DNA from: Sinotaia quadrata
Lineage: Eukaryota > Mollusca > Gastropoda > Architaenioglossa > Viviparidae
Length of the DNA stretch: 64,000 bases
Assembly: GCA_028829895.1 (NCBI GenBank)
Contig: CM054181.1
Coordinates: forward strand, 45,562,759-45,626,758
Direction of reading: 5' to 3'
This document shows, in pieces, positions 20,129 to 35,005 of the stretch. The notes below the pieces were generated by a model that was not told the origin of the DNA, searched no databases, and was given only the letters and a program-made list of their open reading frames with translations. The stretch's first letter is position 1, and each line of letters opens with the position of its first letter. A program made the position numbers and the translations under genes.

Positions 20129-23100
20129 GGTTTCTTATCGTTCTCGGCTACCAGAGATCTTCAATAAATCAGACTCAGGAAATTTATAGTTAGCATGACA
20201 ACCTGACAGTAATAGAGCTGGTGCCTAATGGACGAATGAAGGAAATGCAATGCATTATTAGAGGAAACAAAATGGATGTCAAATATTTCACCAGGTACTG
20301 AAGAATCTTAATGTGATAGATATAAATCTAACGTTTTCATAATTTTACAGCTTGATATAAAACAAATTTAGGGATAAAAAATATGTGATACTAAGATAGC
20401 TATAAATCTGCGAACACAAGAAAGGCATTTTCTCAATTTATATTCAAATCTGTTTCTCATAACGCTGTGAAGTAAAAACGATTTTGCCCGCACACATTAA
20501 TTAATGATTAATACTATTTTTAAAAAAATTACTAATATGATTAAAATAATTTTCTGCTTCTTTCCGGGACCAAGCTGGCGCCTTGAAGGGACATAAAAAC
20601 ACTTCAGGTTTGTACAACGGACCATATCGCCACAAATCCACGGCTGAGAGGTAATTAGCAAGCACAGAGATAACACTAAGAGCTAAATATTTTGGGCCGT
20701 AAATTTATCAACTACAGTGTCACAATAGCATGCATTTAAACCAAAAATGTCCACCATACGACAGAAACTTATCGAACTGCTTAATTACATCAAGGATTCA
20801 TTCAACAAACAAAGCAGTAAATAAAAGAATGCAAATGCAAAATCAAAACAAAAAGAGGAGAAACCACCCCCCCCCACAATTAACGTTCAACGAGGCGTAA
20901 CGCAGTCACAACTCGCATGTCACGGGGAAATCAATCTCAGTCAATAGAAATGGCACCAGTTGTCTGCGGGGAAAAGTGTATTTCTATTACAGCGTGACTT
21001 CACTTGATCTGGGTACAAACGAAGGCTGTTGAAATGTTACATTCTGACAGAATAGGGTGATTAAAATCTGGATTGTGGTCATCAAAGTATTCTGTTCAAC
21101 TGAAACAACCGGCAACCACTCACCTACACTTTAAATGCTTTCATCTACTGAAGGGATCGCACTTGTCGATAACTTAATCACAATTTTGTTGAAAATCTGT
21201 CCATATGAAGAAAGTATGATGAAAGAAATTTCTGTAATAATGAAAGCGCGTGCAACATCGATGCAGGCTGCAGATGATAATCAAAACTACCCCCTGACTT
21301 TATTATGGCGCTTCCCCGCACCATGCTAGGACGAGTAATCAATTACAAAATGAAATCTGTCAATTTTATCAAGTTAGTCAAATGTGCGCCTGTTTTTTTT
21401 TTTCATTTAAAAGACTGACTTCAAACTGTCTCTCAGTTGAAGTTGGACACGCTTCTGAGTACCGTCAAACTGGTTCAGATCTTAAAAGGTTAAAGCAGAG
21501 CACAAACAACAATAAAAACACATGCTAATTTGTGTGAAGAAAAGATTGGAAAAGGAAGAGAGAAAAATAGATCATTCTCAACATTTTTACAATGAAAAAT
21601 GACTGTTTATGAACGTGTGGTTTGTTCTCGAACACGCGTGTTGGGAGGTTGAGACAAAACTAAAGAGCATGCATAAATTAAAAGTCTATTTTGAGGGAAC
21701 ATAGATTTCATATTTAAGTGTATAATTTGCTGCGTGAAAAAGCCAATAATAATGATTAATATTATATCCTTATGTATAGCAGAGCAACAGTCTAGATAAA
21801 AACAATCGCGTGTGTGTGTTTGTGTGTGTGTGCGCGCGCGCGCGCATATTCTGAAGCAAGAATGGGGAGGGGGCAAGAAAAAGCGCTTAAAGGGTGGGTA
21901 GTAATCGTGGCTAGATTGGAAATCAAACAAGGTCGTTGACTTATTTATTTGATTAGAAAAACAATAATGAAATAAAATCACAAATAAACGTCTTCTTTCA
22001 ATCTCTTAAAAAATGTTTAAGCCATTATATAAACATGTGTTGTCAGAGCCCTTGGCATTGTTTACACCTTACTGCCACGTCTGTCAGGGAACTCATGTTT
22101 CCGGCCTCTCAAAGCGGGGAGGGGGGAGAGAGAGAGAGAGGGAGGAACCCACTACCACTGGAACTTGTGGCGAGCAGATGTTTCGTGTAAGAGAATGGAG
22201 TTGAAAGTAATCCGTAATTATTGTAATAAAGGTGAAAGTTACGTTAATGGAAGCCAAAAGTGATTGGCTGTCATGGTATTTCTGAGCAAATGGACTGCCT
22301 GAGGCAACGAGTGTCCGTGGGCCGACTGGATAAAGTGCTGTCACGTCATTGTCATCACGGCAAGTGATTTGGGGCTTTAAAAAAAAATCTCTACTGATTA
22401 TAGACGCTCATCATTATTACTATCGCTTTGACCGAGTTAAAAGTGACTGGAGAGTATCGAGCAACTTCATCATCGTGTGTTTTATATTTGGAGGAATTGA
22501 AAGCATTTAATTTTACTTTTACAAAATTCACAATTTTTCTTTTCTTGTGCAAACTAAAAATTAACATATTCCGTGTTTTAAGTATTCATATTAGTCATAA
22601 CAATGTGGCATAGATCGAAAAACATTAACTGACTTAGTTGAAGTAATCGTCACGTAAAGAAAAGTTTTACTAAAACCACACCACTACCACCCTTCCTTCT
22701 TATACAGCAACAAAGGCAGAAAAAAAAAACAGCCTCACTGACTGAACCAAAAACCCCAGCCATACTCAACGGGCCCGCGATACTTCTATAATGGTGAAAG
22801 CTAATCAGCTTGAAAAATGCACGTTTTTTCACAAACACTCAGTGAGATACACACAATAAGAAATATCATCTAACAGGTACACGTATTACGAGGTCACAAG
22901 AAGTCAATGATACGCAAAGTATACAAATCCAACCAATAATCACGTAGATCGTCAACAGTTACCCCCCCCCCCCAAAGATAAAAGTTCGTTATTGTAAAGA
23001 AATTACTTCAAATAAGTATCTCGATTGACAAACTTTATAAAATAGCAACAATAACTCCGATATTTGTACAGGCGACATTTGTGAGGACCAGTGAACATTA

Positions 23101-24202
23101 AATCCCTTTGGTATGACACTCCACTCTTGTGACCATTTCTTAATTCTTATTATGCTATCCGACAAAAGTGAGAGCTGGACACACTTCCAACAGATCTGGC
23201 AAGTTTATAAAAATTAAAATTCGCAAAACACACAAACTGTATACGATCTAAGACTGCCAGTAACAACCCTAAGCCCAGCGAAATAACAGAGTAGGTAACG
23301 GATGACGGAAGGACTTTGGTTAAGTTCTTACAATACGCTCTTAAACAAAACATTCCTGCGATGTCTTCGGACTAATACCACAGACAACGTTATGCCAACT
23401 AATACCACGTCATGCCAACTAATATCACAGACAACGTTATGCCAACTAATACCACCATCAGAAAACGTTATATAAATTACTACCATCGTAAGAAAACGTC
23501 GTGTTATATAAAACTACACAAAGAAAATATCATGTTAAATAATACTTCCACCCCTACTAACACAAAACCAGCAACAAACTGTCAAATTTAATAACATTCC
23601 ACAGAATATTCGCTTAATCATACCACCCAAAGTGTATCCATGATATATAATGAAATAATATCAACGCAGAATAGTTAATGCCACTCAAAGAAAACGTCGT
23701 GGTATAATTATACTTAAATAAGAGAAATAAAACTACCGAAAATAAGCGTTACGCGATATAATTAAGCATTAACTCTGAATATCAAAACAGGTACGGGAAA
23801 TTATTGTTAAACTTATAAGAACACAATCCACTCTGTGCATTAAGTGTAAGACATTTCAATATCGTGTTTTTTATGAGAAACAAGCCGCGTGATTAATGCT
23901 ACTCGACTCAAGTTAACACTACTTGAATGTCTTGCCGTTAATAGACTCCTAACCTATGGACACTCCCCCCACCCCCCATCTCGGCGTTCGCAGACTGAGA
24001 GTGCTTTCCGCTGTGTAGCAAGAAAACATCCTGTGTGAGAAAGTAAAGCGTATTGAGCAATTTATATACACAATACTTGTGCCTGCATGTGTAATATCGA
24101 TAGATATATGGCCGTCAATGAGCATAAGCTAACTTCATAAATATAATTTTATATCAAATTCTACAAGTTCTATTTTATAATCACGTGTTGTCAGCCTACC
24201 TA

Positions 24203-24235
<33 letters not shown>

Positions 24236-26339
24236 CACACATATAGATGTAGATAGAGAGATAGACAGATAGATAGATAGATACAGACGGTAATCAATTA
24301 AATATTATTAAAGTAAATATTTTTGAATAAATCCATTAGAAAATGTAAAGAATTAGTATACTTGCGCACACGCACACACTGTGGTAACTTGTAGGGATGG
24401 TGGCGAAGAGTGAGATCAAGATGAATAGAGAAATATGTAAAAGCTATTTAACTTCTTGGTATACTTAGCGTATGCAAGGCCAAATTGAGCCTGACAAGGA
24501 TGAATGATTCGCTCATTAGGACTTGTTTGGGGTTTAACTAGCGTGACGTTCCGAGGCGTTCTTCAAAAGTCGTCAGGTTTTGCTGTACGCTCTGGTGTGA
24601 CAGCCCAAGTCTGGTCGTAACAAATGATTTTTAAGAGAGTCTGGACAACGGACCAGTAGAGAACTAGTGTTTAAGCAGTTTGTACAATAGTTATGGAACT
24701 TTAGACAAAACAAGATGACAAGCCCACACAGAAAAGGACTGGCAAACTTCTTGCATAAAATTACCACAGAGAAACAATCAAAAACAGTGATGATAAGGCT
24801 GGAATGTTGGGTGTGTACGCGAGGCTATTTCTTAATGATTTCTACTGAAATAGCAGGTTTCCAGGGCGTGGAGGAGATTTGGTAATTTAAATGGTCCTTT
24901 CACAGGCACTATATTTTGAAAAGATTTGTTCAATTTTGGAACAGCTTAATCGTTAGAGTATTACAACTTGAAGTAATATCACTCTATATTGGTAAAATGT
25001 GACCTTGTCATGTCAATGTTCGCTCATAACTTTTACCTAACCTTAGCGCAGCTATTGTGAGATCGGTACACACAAAGTGTTCCATCTTCCGGATACCCTT
25101 TTCGCCCCGAACTTTCGTCATTCGGACACAACTGTAAAACACTATACACACATGTATGTTTGTTCGCGTAACACAAACAGTAAGGTTACAGAGAGGAAGC
25201 AACAGTTCTGGGCACAGTTATTCTAGAGAAAAATGAGGTTTCCATTCAACGGAAAGAAACGCTCAGTCACTGTGATATACCATCGTGATGTTAAAACAAA
25301 ACTACCATCGACCATCGACGGCAGGATGTTGGACTTAAGTATTTAAATACTTTAACACACGGGTACAGTAAGACTGAAGCTTACGCATTACAATCTCTTG
25401 GCAACAAGACACGACCAGATAAGAATAAAGCAATTTATTTTCCACTGTCCACAGAGAGAATCTGCTTTTTTCTGTCATGCAAGCCACAATTATACGCCTT
25501 CCATTCGATGTAAATTCTAACACAAAATGATAAAAAGAATGATGCCAGTATTCTAACCTATTATTCTCTCCTCTCCGCTATACATATATACGCAGTCATA
25601 CGCACACACCACAGTAAACTAAAGATTGATGTATTACGGTCGGATAAGGGACGCATATTTGCCAGTGGCAAGAACACTTGAACCAGGTCAAGTACAGGTC
25701 AGCGCTAAGAGTAGTGTAGTTAGAAGTAATTGTTGCGTGTTGTGGTCTACATATACGTAACCTATTATTACCGAGTTATAATATAGAATAAATTACAAAG
25801 ACTTATTCCTTAAATTCCTCGACTGGCATAGACGGTCGGAAACTCAGAGGATCCATTTCCGTTCGGGGCGAACATCTTACGGGTAATTGTCAGTTTGCTG
25901 TCTAGCTTAAGGCGGTAGGCTATAATGATCCATCCATCAACTGCCTATACTCTCCTTTACTTACCGCACTAGACATTTCTCTCCGGAATTTAAATTTAGG
26001 CGAAATCAGCAAAATCTGGAATTGAACGTCAAAATTATAAAAATATGAATTGTTCCATAAAATGTCCGGCAACTACAATCATTGGCGTCTTTAAAACTAT
26101 TTAGTGTGGCAGCCGTATTTCTGGTTTTAACATGTATGACCTAGTTAACTTTGACCCTGGGGTGAATTCTTCAGTTTAAGCATACACTCGAGGAAAAAAT
26201 ACAAACGTGGATAGCATTTCACGATTAAGGCTTGACCTTGAATTAACTCTAAATGGTTTTGCCTGGCTTCATTTTTGTGCGTTTGGGGTTAGGGGTTGTA
26301 GAAAAACAATGAAAATGTGCAGCACTGTCTACACGTACA

Positions 26340-26382
<43 letters not shown>

Positions 26383-29300
26383 ACGAAAGAAGACGACGAA
26401 TTGAGTAACGTCAAAACCATCTTCTATAAATACCAGTTCAATAACCCACTCAATTATCGTCAAGGGCGGGTATCAAATGAATGCATTATGACCACGTGAC
26501 AGTAGTAGAGTAACATTTTACCAGGAACGGAAGTTCGCCGTTTTAACAAACAAACGCCTAAATTCGTCTGCTGGGTGGACTGAGGGGCGCGGTCTGGCGC
26601 AAGAAATCTCCGGAACGAGATGATCCGGAAATATGGATCGCGCACAGTTACACACCCTACCACTGCAACGACAACACCTTGAGTGGGTTTATTTTATATC
26701 CTGTCATAAGTGACCTTACGCTTGTGTTCACTCACTTTCAGCATGCGCCCTGCGATCCCATCCTTTCCCTTGAAAGACAACGGGACCATTTTCACAGCCC
26801 CTTCTTGAATTAGACCCCAACCTACATATTTCTTAGTCACTTCGCCACTTCACAGCACAGCAAGCCACTGACGCATGCAGCATTGCGAATGCTCGTCTTG
26901 TTGCATGAAGGGAGTGTCCCTTCAAATACAGTTCAAATGTGTCCGCATAAATATAGCGCTTATGTGATAGAAAGAAGAATAAACAATACTCTGAAATCTT
27001 AACACATGTACTGGTTATAATACATAAATATAGTGTGCAATGAGATGGAAAGAAAACAGATATTATTCCGCCCACTAGGTAGGCATACGTACCATCTATC
27101 ATAATGCATAAATAAATGCAGCTCTCTGCAAACTTTAGGTTGGTTTAGAACTTTAACAACGTCATAAAAGATATTAGGTAAGTCTCCATTACGATACTGT
27201 TAACAAATTACAGCTGCTAACAGTTATAATATTTGGCAGCTCCGATGCGACATAAGATTTTAGTTCCATCCACTTTCCTCATCACCTCAAATATCTAGAC
27301 TGAGTTAATCTTTTTCTTCACAATTACAACATATATATCTACGAAATGAAATAACTAATTTAATAAGGAAGAAAAGAATGGAGATGAAATTTACAAAAAC
27401 CAGTGTCAGCAGATTTTGCTCGGGTTTTACACTTTATATCTATCTATTCAAATACACATGCGTGTTAACACTGACGCCAAACAGTTAAGTATATCAGTAA
27501 ATTTTATTCGCAGTGCTATTATTAGTATTTAAAGTGCAATTAGCTAAGTTCGTCGACTTCAGCGTCTGGTGGCTTTGACATGATATCTGATTATCTTCAG
27601 AGCACAAATGACGAGGCAGTGGATGACGAGATGGCTACAAGCAGAAGCGTACGAGGAGTGGAGAATAAAGAAAGGGGTGAAAGGGCACAAGCGGGAGCTG
27701 ACAAGGGAGACCTGCAAGAAGGGTGGGATGGTTTCCGTTTTGATGGCGCGATGAGCCTGCATTGTCGGCAGTCATTCAGAGTCAACGGTTGCAACAAACA
27801 AAACGCCTTGTCTTACTCTGGGGCAAGGCAGATGCCACCCGCACCCCACGCATTTCCATGGTAACAGCTGTTCAACACAGTAGCTGTCGGTTTGTTAAAG
27901 TGCATGTGTAATTTCATCATTTTCTTTGTTATGCACAAACAAAATAAATAAATCCATGCTGTTGCTATGGTGCGTTTGTTCATCTGCTTGAATATTTATT
28001 TTTCAAAGAAAGAATCGTTGTTCCCATCCACAATACTCGTCATCTACTTTGATGACAGACGTTACACACAAGGATATACAACGCTTAGCAATGCGCAATG
28101 CCCATCTCGATACCACTGAAGTAAAACTATGGGGAAAACCCGACATCAATAAACCAATCAAAATTGACAAATTGACAGCACACTGACAAAAGTATTAATT
28201 ACTACAAGAGAAAGGGTGAAAAGTGTTGTTGTGGTGGTAGTGATCTACAGTGTGTGTGTGTGTGTGTGGGGAGGAAGCACATAACAATCTGCGCCTAATA
28301 AAGTAGCACATCAAGAGCTCGGCAATGAAAGGGTTAACGTACACAGACGTGTTCCATGACGCTGCCCAGGATGACCAAGCAGGTTGTGACAAGTGACTTT
28401 TTAACTCTTTATGTGCTGTATTTTCCATACTGTGCAAGATAATAAAACAGTCTCAGAAGGCGCACAGCTGCCTATCCGAGGCCATTCAATACGTATTTAA
28501 ACCATGGAAAACACGTACCAAAGAATCCAAAGTAAACAAAATTTTCCCATCAGATTCGATCTTTGACAACCTGATCGAAGTCGCATACTACATACATACA
28601 TTCTGCATGACTCACAATAGCAATATCAGCGTTTTGGACAGGAATGAGTGTCACGATGCCTTACAACGGTTCACTGGGTTTATTCGGTTGGAGGGCTAAC
28701 CGCTAATGAAACTTCCCTCAGCGACATTTTGGCGTATAGGCACAATACAAAAGAGAAGAAAGCAAGTTCAAAATAATTTTCACAAATTAGTGCATACTCT
28801 TCACTCTTCACACCAACTGTACAGTCACATGCTTCTTTTATGGCGACAGCGCCTTTAAAATAAGGATAAGAGAATCCATCAATGCTTAGAATTTCAGACA
28901 TTTATAGACATCAACAACAAAAGTCGGCTAAACTTCGACTAAGCAATGTTCATCACAATAATACTAACAAAAGGAAATGGACAATAGACATGCAGCAGTG
29001 TCATTATTGCTATATGAGCTTAATGGATATTTTATCTCTTGCTAGAAAAGCAGCTACACCGAAATATGACTAGTAAACCGTACAAGTGGGTTATAAAATG
29101 TGCACACATAATGCTTAGAATTAGAAATGAACGGTTCATTATTTCTCCAATTCGTTCACAGTACTACATAAAGCCTGTCTTTCATAGCAAAGGAAAAGTG
29201 TGTTACGACCAGGAAGCGCCTAGCCTCGTGGTACAAGCAAGAGTGACCTGTCCTGAGCAAACACGTCACTTCTGTGCGTGACAGGAGAACCATGAAACAC

Positions 29301-30571
29301 ATCTCAATTTGTTTAGACTTTTAGAGTATTCCGAAGTTAGATTTCTCTGAAATGATAATCCCATCTGAAAATAACACTGTACTTTTCTTTAACTTCCTAT
29401 TTCGCTGAAAAAATCAGTTGTGCAGGAATCTTACATTTAAAAAAAAAAAATTTGCTAAAGGATGTCAAAAGCAATCCGGATATGATGTAAATAACTACTA
29501 TTTAGTCAGTTACAATTATTGCACACAAGTGTTCACAGCTGTGGTACCTCAAAACTCCCCTAGTTAATAGTTATGATTAATAATAATTATTTAACCACTC
29601 ATAACTAATTACAAGTGATGAGAATCTTAATTTTTGTTATTAATATTCTTCAGAAGACACCAACTCTCTCACATGGCGAATATGAGGGTGCTGTAAAAAT
29701 TTTCTCTCTTCCACAACATTTAAGACAAACATTCGCTCTCATACAATATTTCCGTAGGAGGAAAACAAAAGGAGAAGATACTAAAGGAGAAGATAAATCC
29801 ATCTTTAATCTATATTTAGAGAGTCCCCATCGAACCACTATTTTTTCCAACATATGGTTATCAATATGTGTAAGGTTAATACATTTATTAAATCAACAAT
29901 CAAATATACATATAACAAATACAATGAAAGGATTAGTTGACATCAATATTGTCATGAACCATATTCCAAAGTGTATACAGTCATTCATCCTATATATCAA
30001 CAGATTAGTGTAAATATAAATCACAGGATAGTTCTTATCAGAGAACAGAAATGAAGTTAGAGAGATTATGGTGATAAAAGTCTGTACATAACCTTGTCTA
30101 GATGATTGCCACAATAGTCTTTGTGCACTTTCGTAACAAAGTCACAAGTTCATTGTCACAACAGAATGGTCAGTCTCAATTGTCCTCTTACATGCTGTAG
30201 AACACTGATGAGCCACTAGTCTCTCAAGGCTAATCTGGCAATCCTTTAGTTTCCTCAAGCAGCAATTTCCTGTCGTCCTAGTACCAGAAATTCTATGATG
30301 GTAGTTGAACATACTTTGCCTCAATACATCAACAGAATGCAGTGTATCCTTACACTTACTACTGGAGGGGGGGGGGGGGAGATACTTCTTGCATCTACCA
30401 TGGTCGCAATAATTTATAAATCAGTAAACCATGAGATTCTAGTGAAAACAAAAAGGCTGTTTCTTCCTTGTAAAATATAATCAGGGAACAAACATTAAGT
30501 TTCCAGTTTATTCCTCTCTAACTCCATTCTTTCTCACATTCAAGTCTCAACTTATAATTTCCTGCAACAGT

Positions 30572-30609
<38 letters not shown>

Positions 30610-31599
30610 TAAACATAAAAGTTTATAAACAGGTTCACTAGAAACAATGTCAAATGTTTAGTATACTACATACAAGCATCATTTTTCACAATCTGTAGAA
30701 ATAATAGTCTACTCACATAATACATCTCTATGTAAAATGCAAGTAAAACATATAAATAGCAAAAATGCACGAAATATTTCTAAGCCCCTTACAATCAGCC
30801 AGTTTTCACCATTAAGCTAACAGCTGCCTTTCATGACCAGATACTACCACTCCAAATTAAAAAATTAGAAAAAATTCTTTCAACAGGTAAACTCTGAGTC
30901 TGATCTCAGCCCATTGGCTGGTCTCGTTCTTGTAAATCTTAACCATCAGATAATAAAAACTACTCATCCACCTAAAACCAGTTTTGATTACATCAGCAAG
31001 TCTAGCACATTCTTTACCTGAGTTGTTTACTCCCAACTTTGACACTTAAAAATATTAGCACAAGCAGTGCCCAAAAATGGGCCACTTTGACATTTAACAA
31101 TTTATATAACAATTGAGTTTAGAAACACGGAGAGGAAATTTACCCCACCACAACAGCATACGTGAGTCTTTATTGTGGCATGTTGTATTTAAGTCATTTT
31201 TTTAAAAGTTCACATACATAGGTCTTTTCTTTGTCCCAATCTTAGAGCAGTCGAGCTAATAATTAGGAGGGATTCAAATTCCAACCCAGGTGTGCAAGTC
31301 CAAGAAATGTAAATTTATTTAAACGAACAACACAGATTGTACCATAAGGTGAAGGTTACTACGCTGATCTAAGTTAATTTCTGTTTTCGCTGTTAACTGT
31401 AGCAACTCCCGGATGGTGGGGTGGTGGGCGGGGCATAGTGGACGTAACGAGGTAGCAGTTTCGCGTTCATCGACTAAACACGTATATACAATAATGTCTG
31501 TGTTTGTTTATCATCTGCTTGTTCTAACATAACTATGTGGTAGGATGGGATCGGTCAGAAAAATCTGAGTGGGAGGTCTGATGTGAAAGTGGGTGAAGA

Positions 31600-31705
31600 C
31601 GCATTAATCAACATTTTGAGGTTGCAAACACACTGTGCCATCTGAGGCTGCAAACACATTGTGCCTTCTGAGATTGTGAACACACTTTTCCTTCTGAGGC
31701 TGCCT
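31600..31705. repeat. ~31-bp repeat, three units
   Basis: Three diverged copies of a unit built from CTGAGG(C/T)TGCAAACACA.TGTGCC.T. Confidence 0.8.
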
Positions 31706-32860
31706 ATTTTCAGACTTTGAACATAATATTGTTTGGCAAAAGGTTGCTATTTTTTTCAGGCTTTAAACATATATGTGAAGTTACTTCTGCACAAAAAAGA
31801 CTTAATCACATTCGATGATTTCCAAACTGATTTATATAATGTGATAATGTGAAGTAGAAAAATTATTACATAAAATGCGACAAAGTTCATACAACGGGAA
31901 CAAAGTACATAAAGATGGCTCAGAGATACATGCAATAAACACGACCAAAGTTTTCTCTTATTAAGTCGCGAGTAAAGCACATTTTCCTGAATGTAATTAA
32001 TACGATCATGGGGCGGTGGACAGAAGGATAATAATTATTCACTTAGTAATTATTTTCTTTTAAATTCCTAGAATGGGAACAATAAATGCCAACCTCATAT
32101 AACTGTGAACTGACTTGGAAGACTATAGGAGCTGCAGACTCGCTCGTCAAATCGAAGAGGAAAAAAAAAACTGCTACAAAACAACAGCGTTAACTATACT
32201 TAGTAACCCACACGACAACATTGACCTAAATTACCAGACTGAAATCCGATTAAATTAATTCTATGTCTTTGCTCCAGTGACTGAGACCCTAACTATCAAG
32301 CATGCCATCGTTCACGAATGGCTAGAGGTTGGGAAATAAGGGGCCGTATTAATTCAGACTGCAGAAATAAAACAACAATGGACGGCAGTAAAGTATCCAC
32401 ACACACCCGGTATTCTAGACGTGGTATTCTAGATATTCACGGCCCACTACCCAGGGCATTTCCTCTATAAAGCTTCCACTTCAGTGACGGGATTGATTTT
32501 TTAGTACTAAATATAGAACACATCAATTATATCACTGGCTCAACAGACTTCCGCGCAATAATCTCAACGTTATCGTCATGATAATGAAAGCCTTGTACAT
32601 ATATATGTGTTTGTTTGTGTGTTCTTTGTTTGAATACAGTCCTATTGAAAACAGAGCCGTTGTTGTTTTTTTTCCCTTTGTGGTCATGGGAGTAAACAAA
32701 CGTATGAGAATGAGGAGAAAGTAAAACATTAGTCATCAGTGATATAGTTTATTATTAGAAAGGACAATCTTTAAAATAATTATCAGGCACGAACAGAATA
32801 AACAACCGTGAGCGTTGTGAACAAAAGTTTGCATTTTTACATTCCTGCTGTACAGCGTCG

Positions 32861-33095
32861 TCTGAACGGTCAATGTGACTCGTAACTGGTCGCGCAAACA
32901 CAGTGTGGTCTGAACGGTCAGTGTGGCTCGTAACTGGTCGCGCAAACACAGTGTGGTCTGAACGGTCAGTGTGACTCGTAACTGGTCGCGCTAACACAGC
33001 GTGGTCTGAACGGTCAGTGTGACTCGTAACTGGTCGCGCAAACACATAGTCGTCTGAACGGTCAGTGTGACTTGTAACTGGTTGCGCAAACAAAA
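32861..33095. repeat. 48-bp GC-richer minisatellite, five units
   Basis: Units start at 32861, 32909, 32957, 33005 and 33053, exactly 48 bp apart. The unit is clearly GC- and CpG-richer than its surroundings. It leaves a minus-strand frame open as a 16-residue repeat (ARPVTSHTDRSD core). There is no splice or domain support for translation. Confidence 0.95.
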
Positions 33096-34802
33096 AAAAT
33101 GAAAGTACAAAACATCTTATTTCTTACGCACTACATCAACCGTTTTCAACAAAGTAAATAAAGAACTTTTCATACAGACTCCCACTCAAAAACAAAGGAG
33201 CATGCGGAAATCATATGTCAAATACAAGAACTGTTAATAAACTGAGAAATAGAACATACATGTCTACTAAACGAGACCATTTTTCGGTCAAAGATATCAC
33301 GGGTACATACCATTTTTCGGTCAATGATATCACGGGTATATTAATACGCTCATCAGAATTTCCAACCAAGTGTATTACACCCTTCACACAGTCTTCTAAA
33401 TCGGAGGTGAAAATACATAGCCCAGGGTAAACTGACGGGTAACTAATTCCGTCTGTTTCATTTATAAAAAGTTTTCATTGCGAACTATTCACACCCCTTT
33501 AGAAATGCCAAGGTCAGAACGGAATTCCTTCTCAAGCGTCTCGAGTTGCGCCTGAAATGTTTCGCTATGGTGAAAATGGTTCCAGCGTTCGAGAAACGGA
33601 AAGGCAAAATAATACTCCAAATAGGTTAGATGCAGTCTGGATAATACTCTCCTCTGCCCTCCTCCTGTTGAAAAACACTGCCAGTTAAATAGACCTCCAA
33701 ATTCCGTTTATCTTTAGTGTATTCACAAATCACAGAAAAAAATATTTTGGTTCATTCTTATCACTCATGCATAAATCCCTCAACTCTGAGTAATGCATTT
33801 CTTTCTATTAAAAATGGCTTTAACTCAACCAGTTCACTAATGGTATGTTTAAAACATTAATGTTTTGTAAAGTATCATCTGTAACCTGTATCAGTATAAA
33901 AAAACTATAATGAGCTAGAAGTTATTGAAGTGCCCTCCCCTGCATAAGAAGTGCATCTTGGCAATCTAAATCAACGCCATAAAAACAGAGTTCTAGTATG
34001 AATGCAGAGTTTCACTTGTAAATTATGAGCAGGGGTCGTCAAAGAATGGAACCATGTGGACCAAGAATTACAAAATAAATCAGAAAAGCACCAGTAACCC
34101 GCCTTGTTCTTAGCAATGAAGTTTTTCTTTTTTGCTGTGCTGATGTTAAACTGCAGCGAAACACAAACCAACTTAAGTGACTCGTAAACATACAAGCAAA
34201 TCACATCCAGACATAAGCTATGAGCAGACGTCATTTATGTTATCAGTAGAAAATTAGAAATTGCTCATAGTCATACAAACAATTTAAAAACATAGTCCTT
34301 TGTGAAGCAGTTAAACTGTTAATAAACATCCCAGTAAAAAGTCACCAAAAATAAATAAGAGCATATAAAGAAAATCATTTAACCTTTTTCCCAATTTTAA
34401 ATGTTCTTTTAAAATGGGTACAGTGTCGCGTCACTTATTAACAGATTTGAGGTGGCTATCGCACTGACTGAAGCACCAATAAACGTCATATGGGTTGAAC
34501 CAATAACTGGGATAAGAGGAAGGGACAACACAGTCGGAGGGGTGGGTGGGTTGAAGTTAGTATCAGCGGAAACGTACTACACGCCTGAACAGAGGTCGAT
34601 ATCTGTACTACAGGAGAATCACTGAGACCCGGCAATCACACTTTCACGGGTCAGTAGTCAAAGGGTAATTCCTTACCTGCCCTATTTACTACCAATAACA
34701 GATGTGAGAATATAAAGGTCTTGACCCAAAGATGACAGAGAGCGGTATGAAGAGTGACTGATTGAACATCAAGAGAGTAAAGAAGGGTGTATTTCAAACT
34801 CT

Positions 34803-35005
34803 GCCAAACTTCACACCGCGTATTTGTAATGAATAGTCAAAACTTCACATGGCGTTATGTGTAATGAATAGTCAAAACTTCACACGGCGTATGTGTAATG
34901 AATAGTCAAAACTTTACAAGGTGAATGTAGAATAGCCAAAAACTTCACACCGCATATGTGTATTGAATAGTCAAAACTTCACACCACGAATGTGTATTTA
35001 ATAGT
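34803..35005. repeat. ~34-36-bp minisatellite, six units
   Basis: Six copies contain AAAACTTCACA, a short variable block and GTGTAATGAATAGTC. The fourth copy has an internal deletion. Confidence 0.88.

Noticed and set aside
29615..30013. 132-codon plus-strand ORF
   Set aside because: It is AT-rich, has no recognisable domain and no splice support. Its length is within chance for AT-rich DNA of this size, though it is not excluded.
32755..33093. 112-codon minus-strand ORF of 16-residue repeats
   Set aside because: It follows from the 48-bp array period. There is no flanking coding signal and the ends run into AT-rich sequence.
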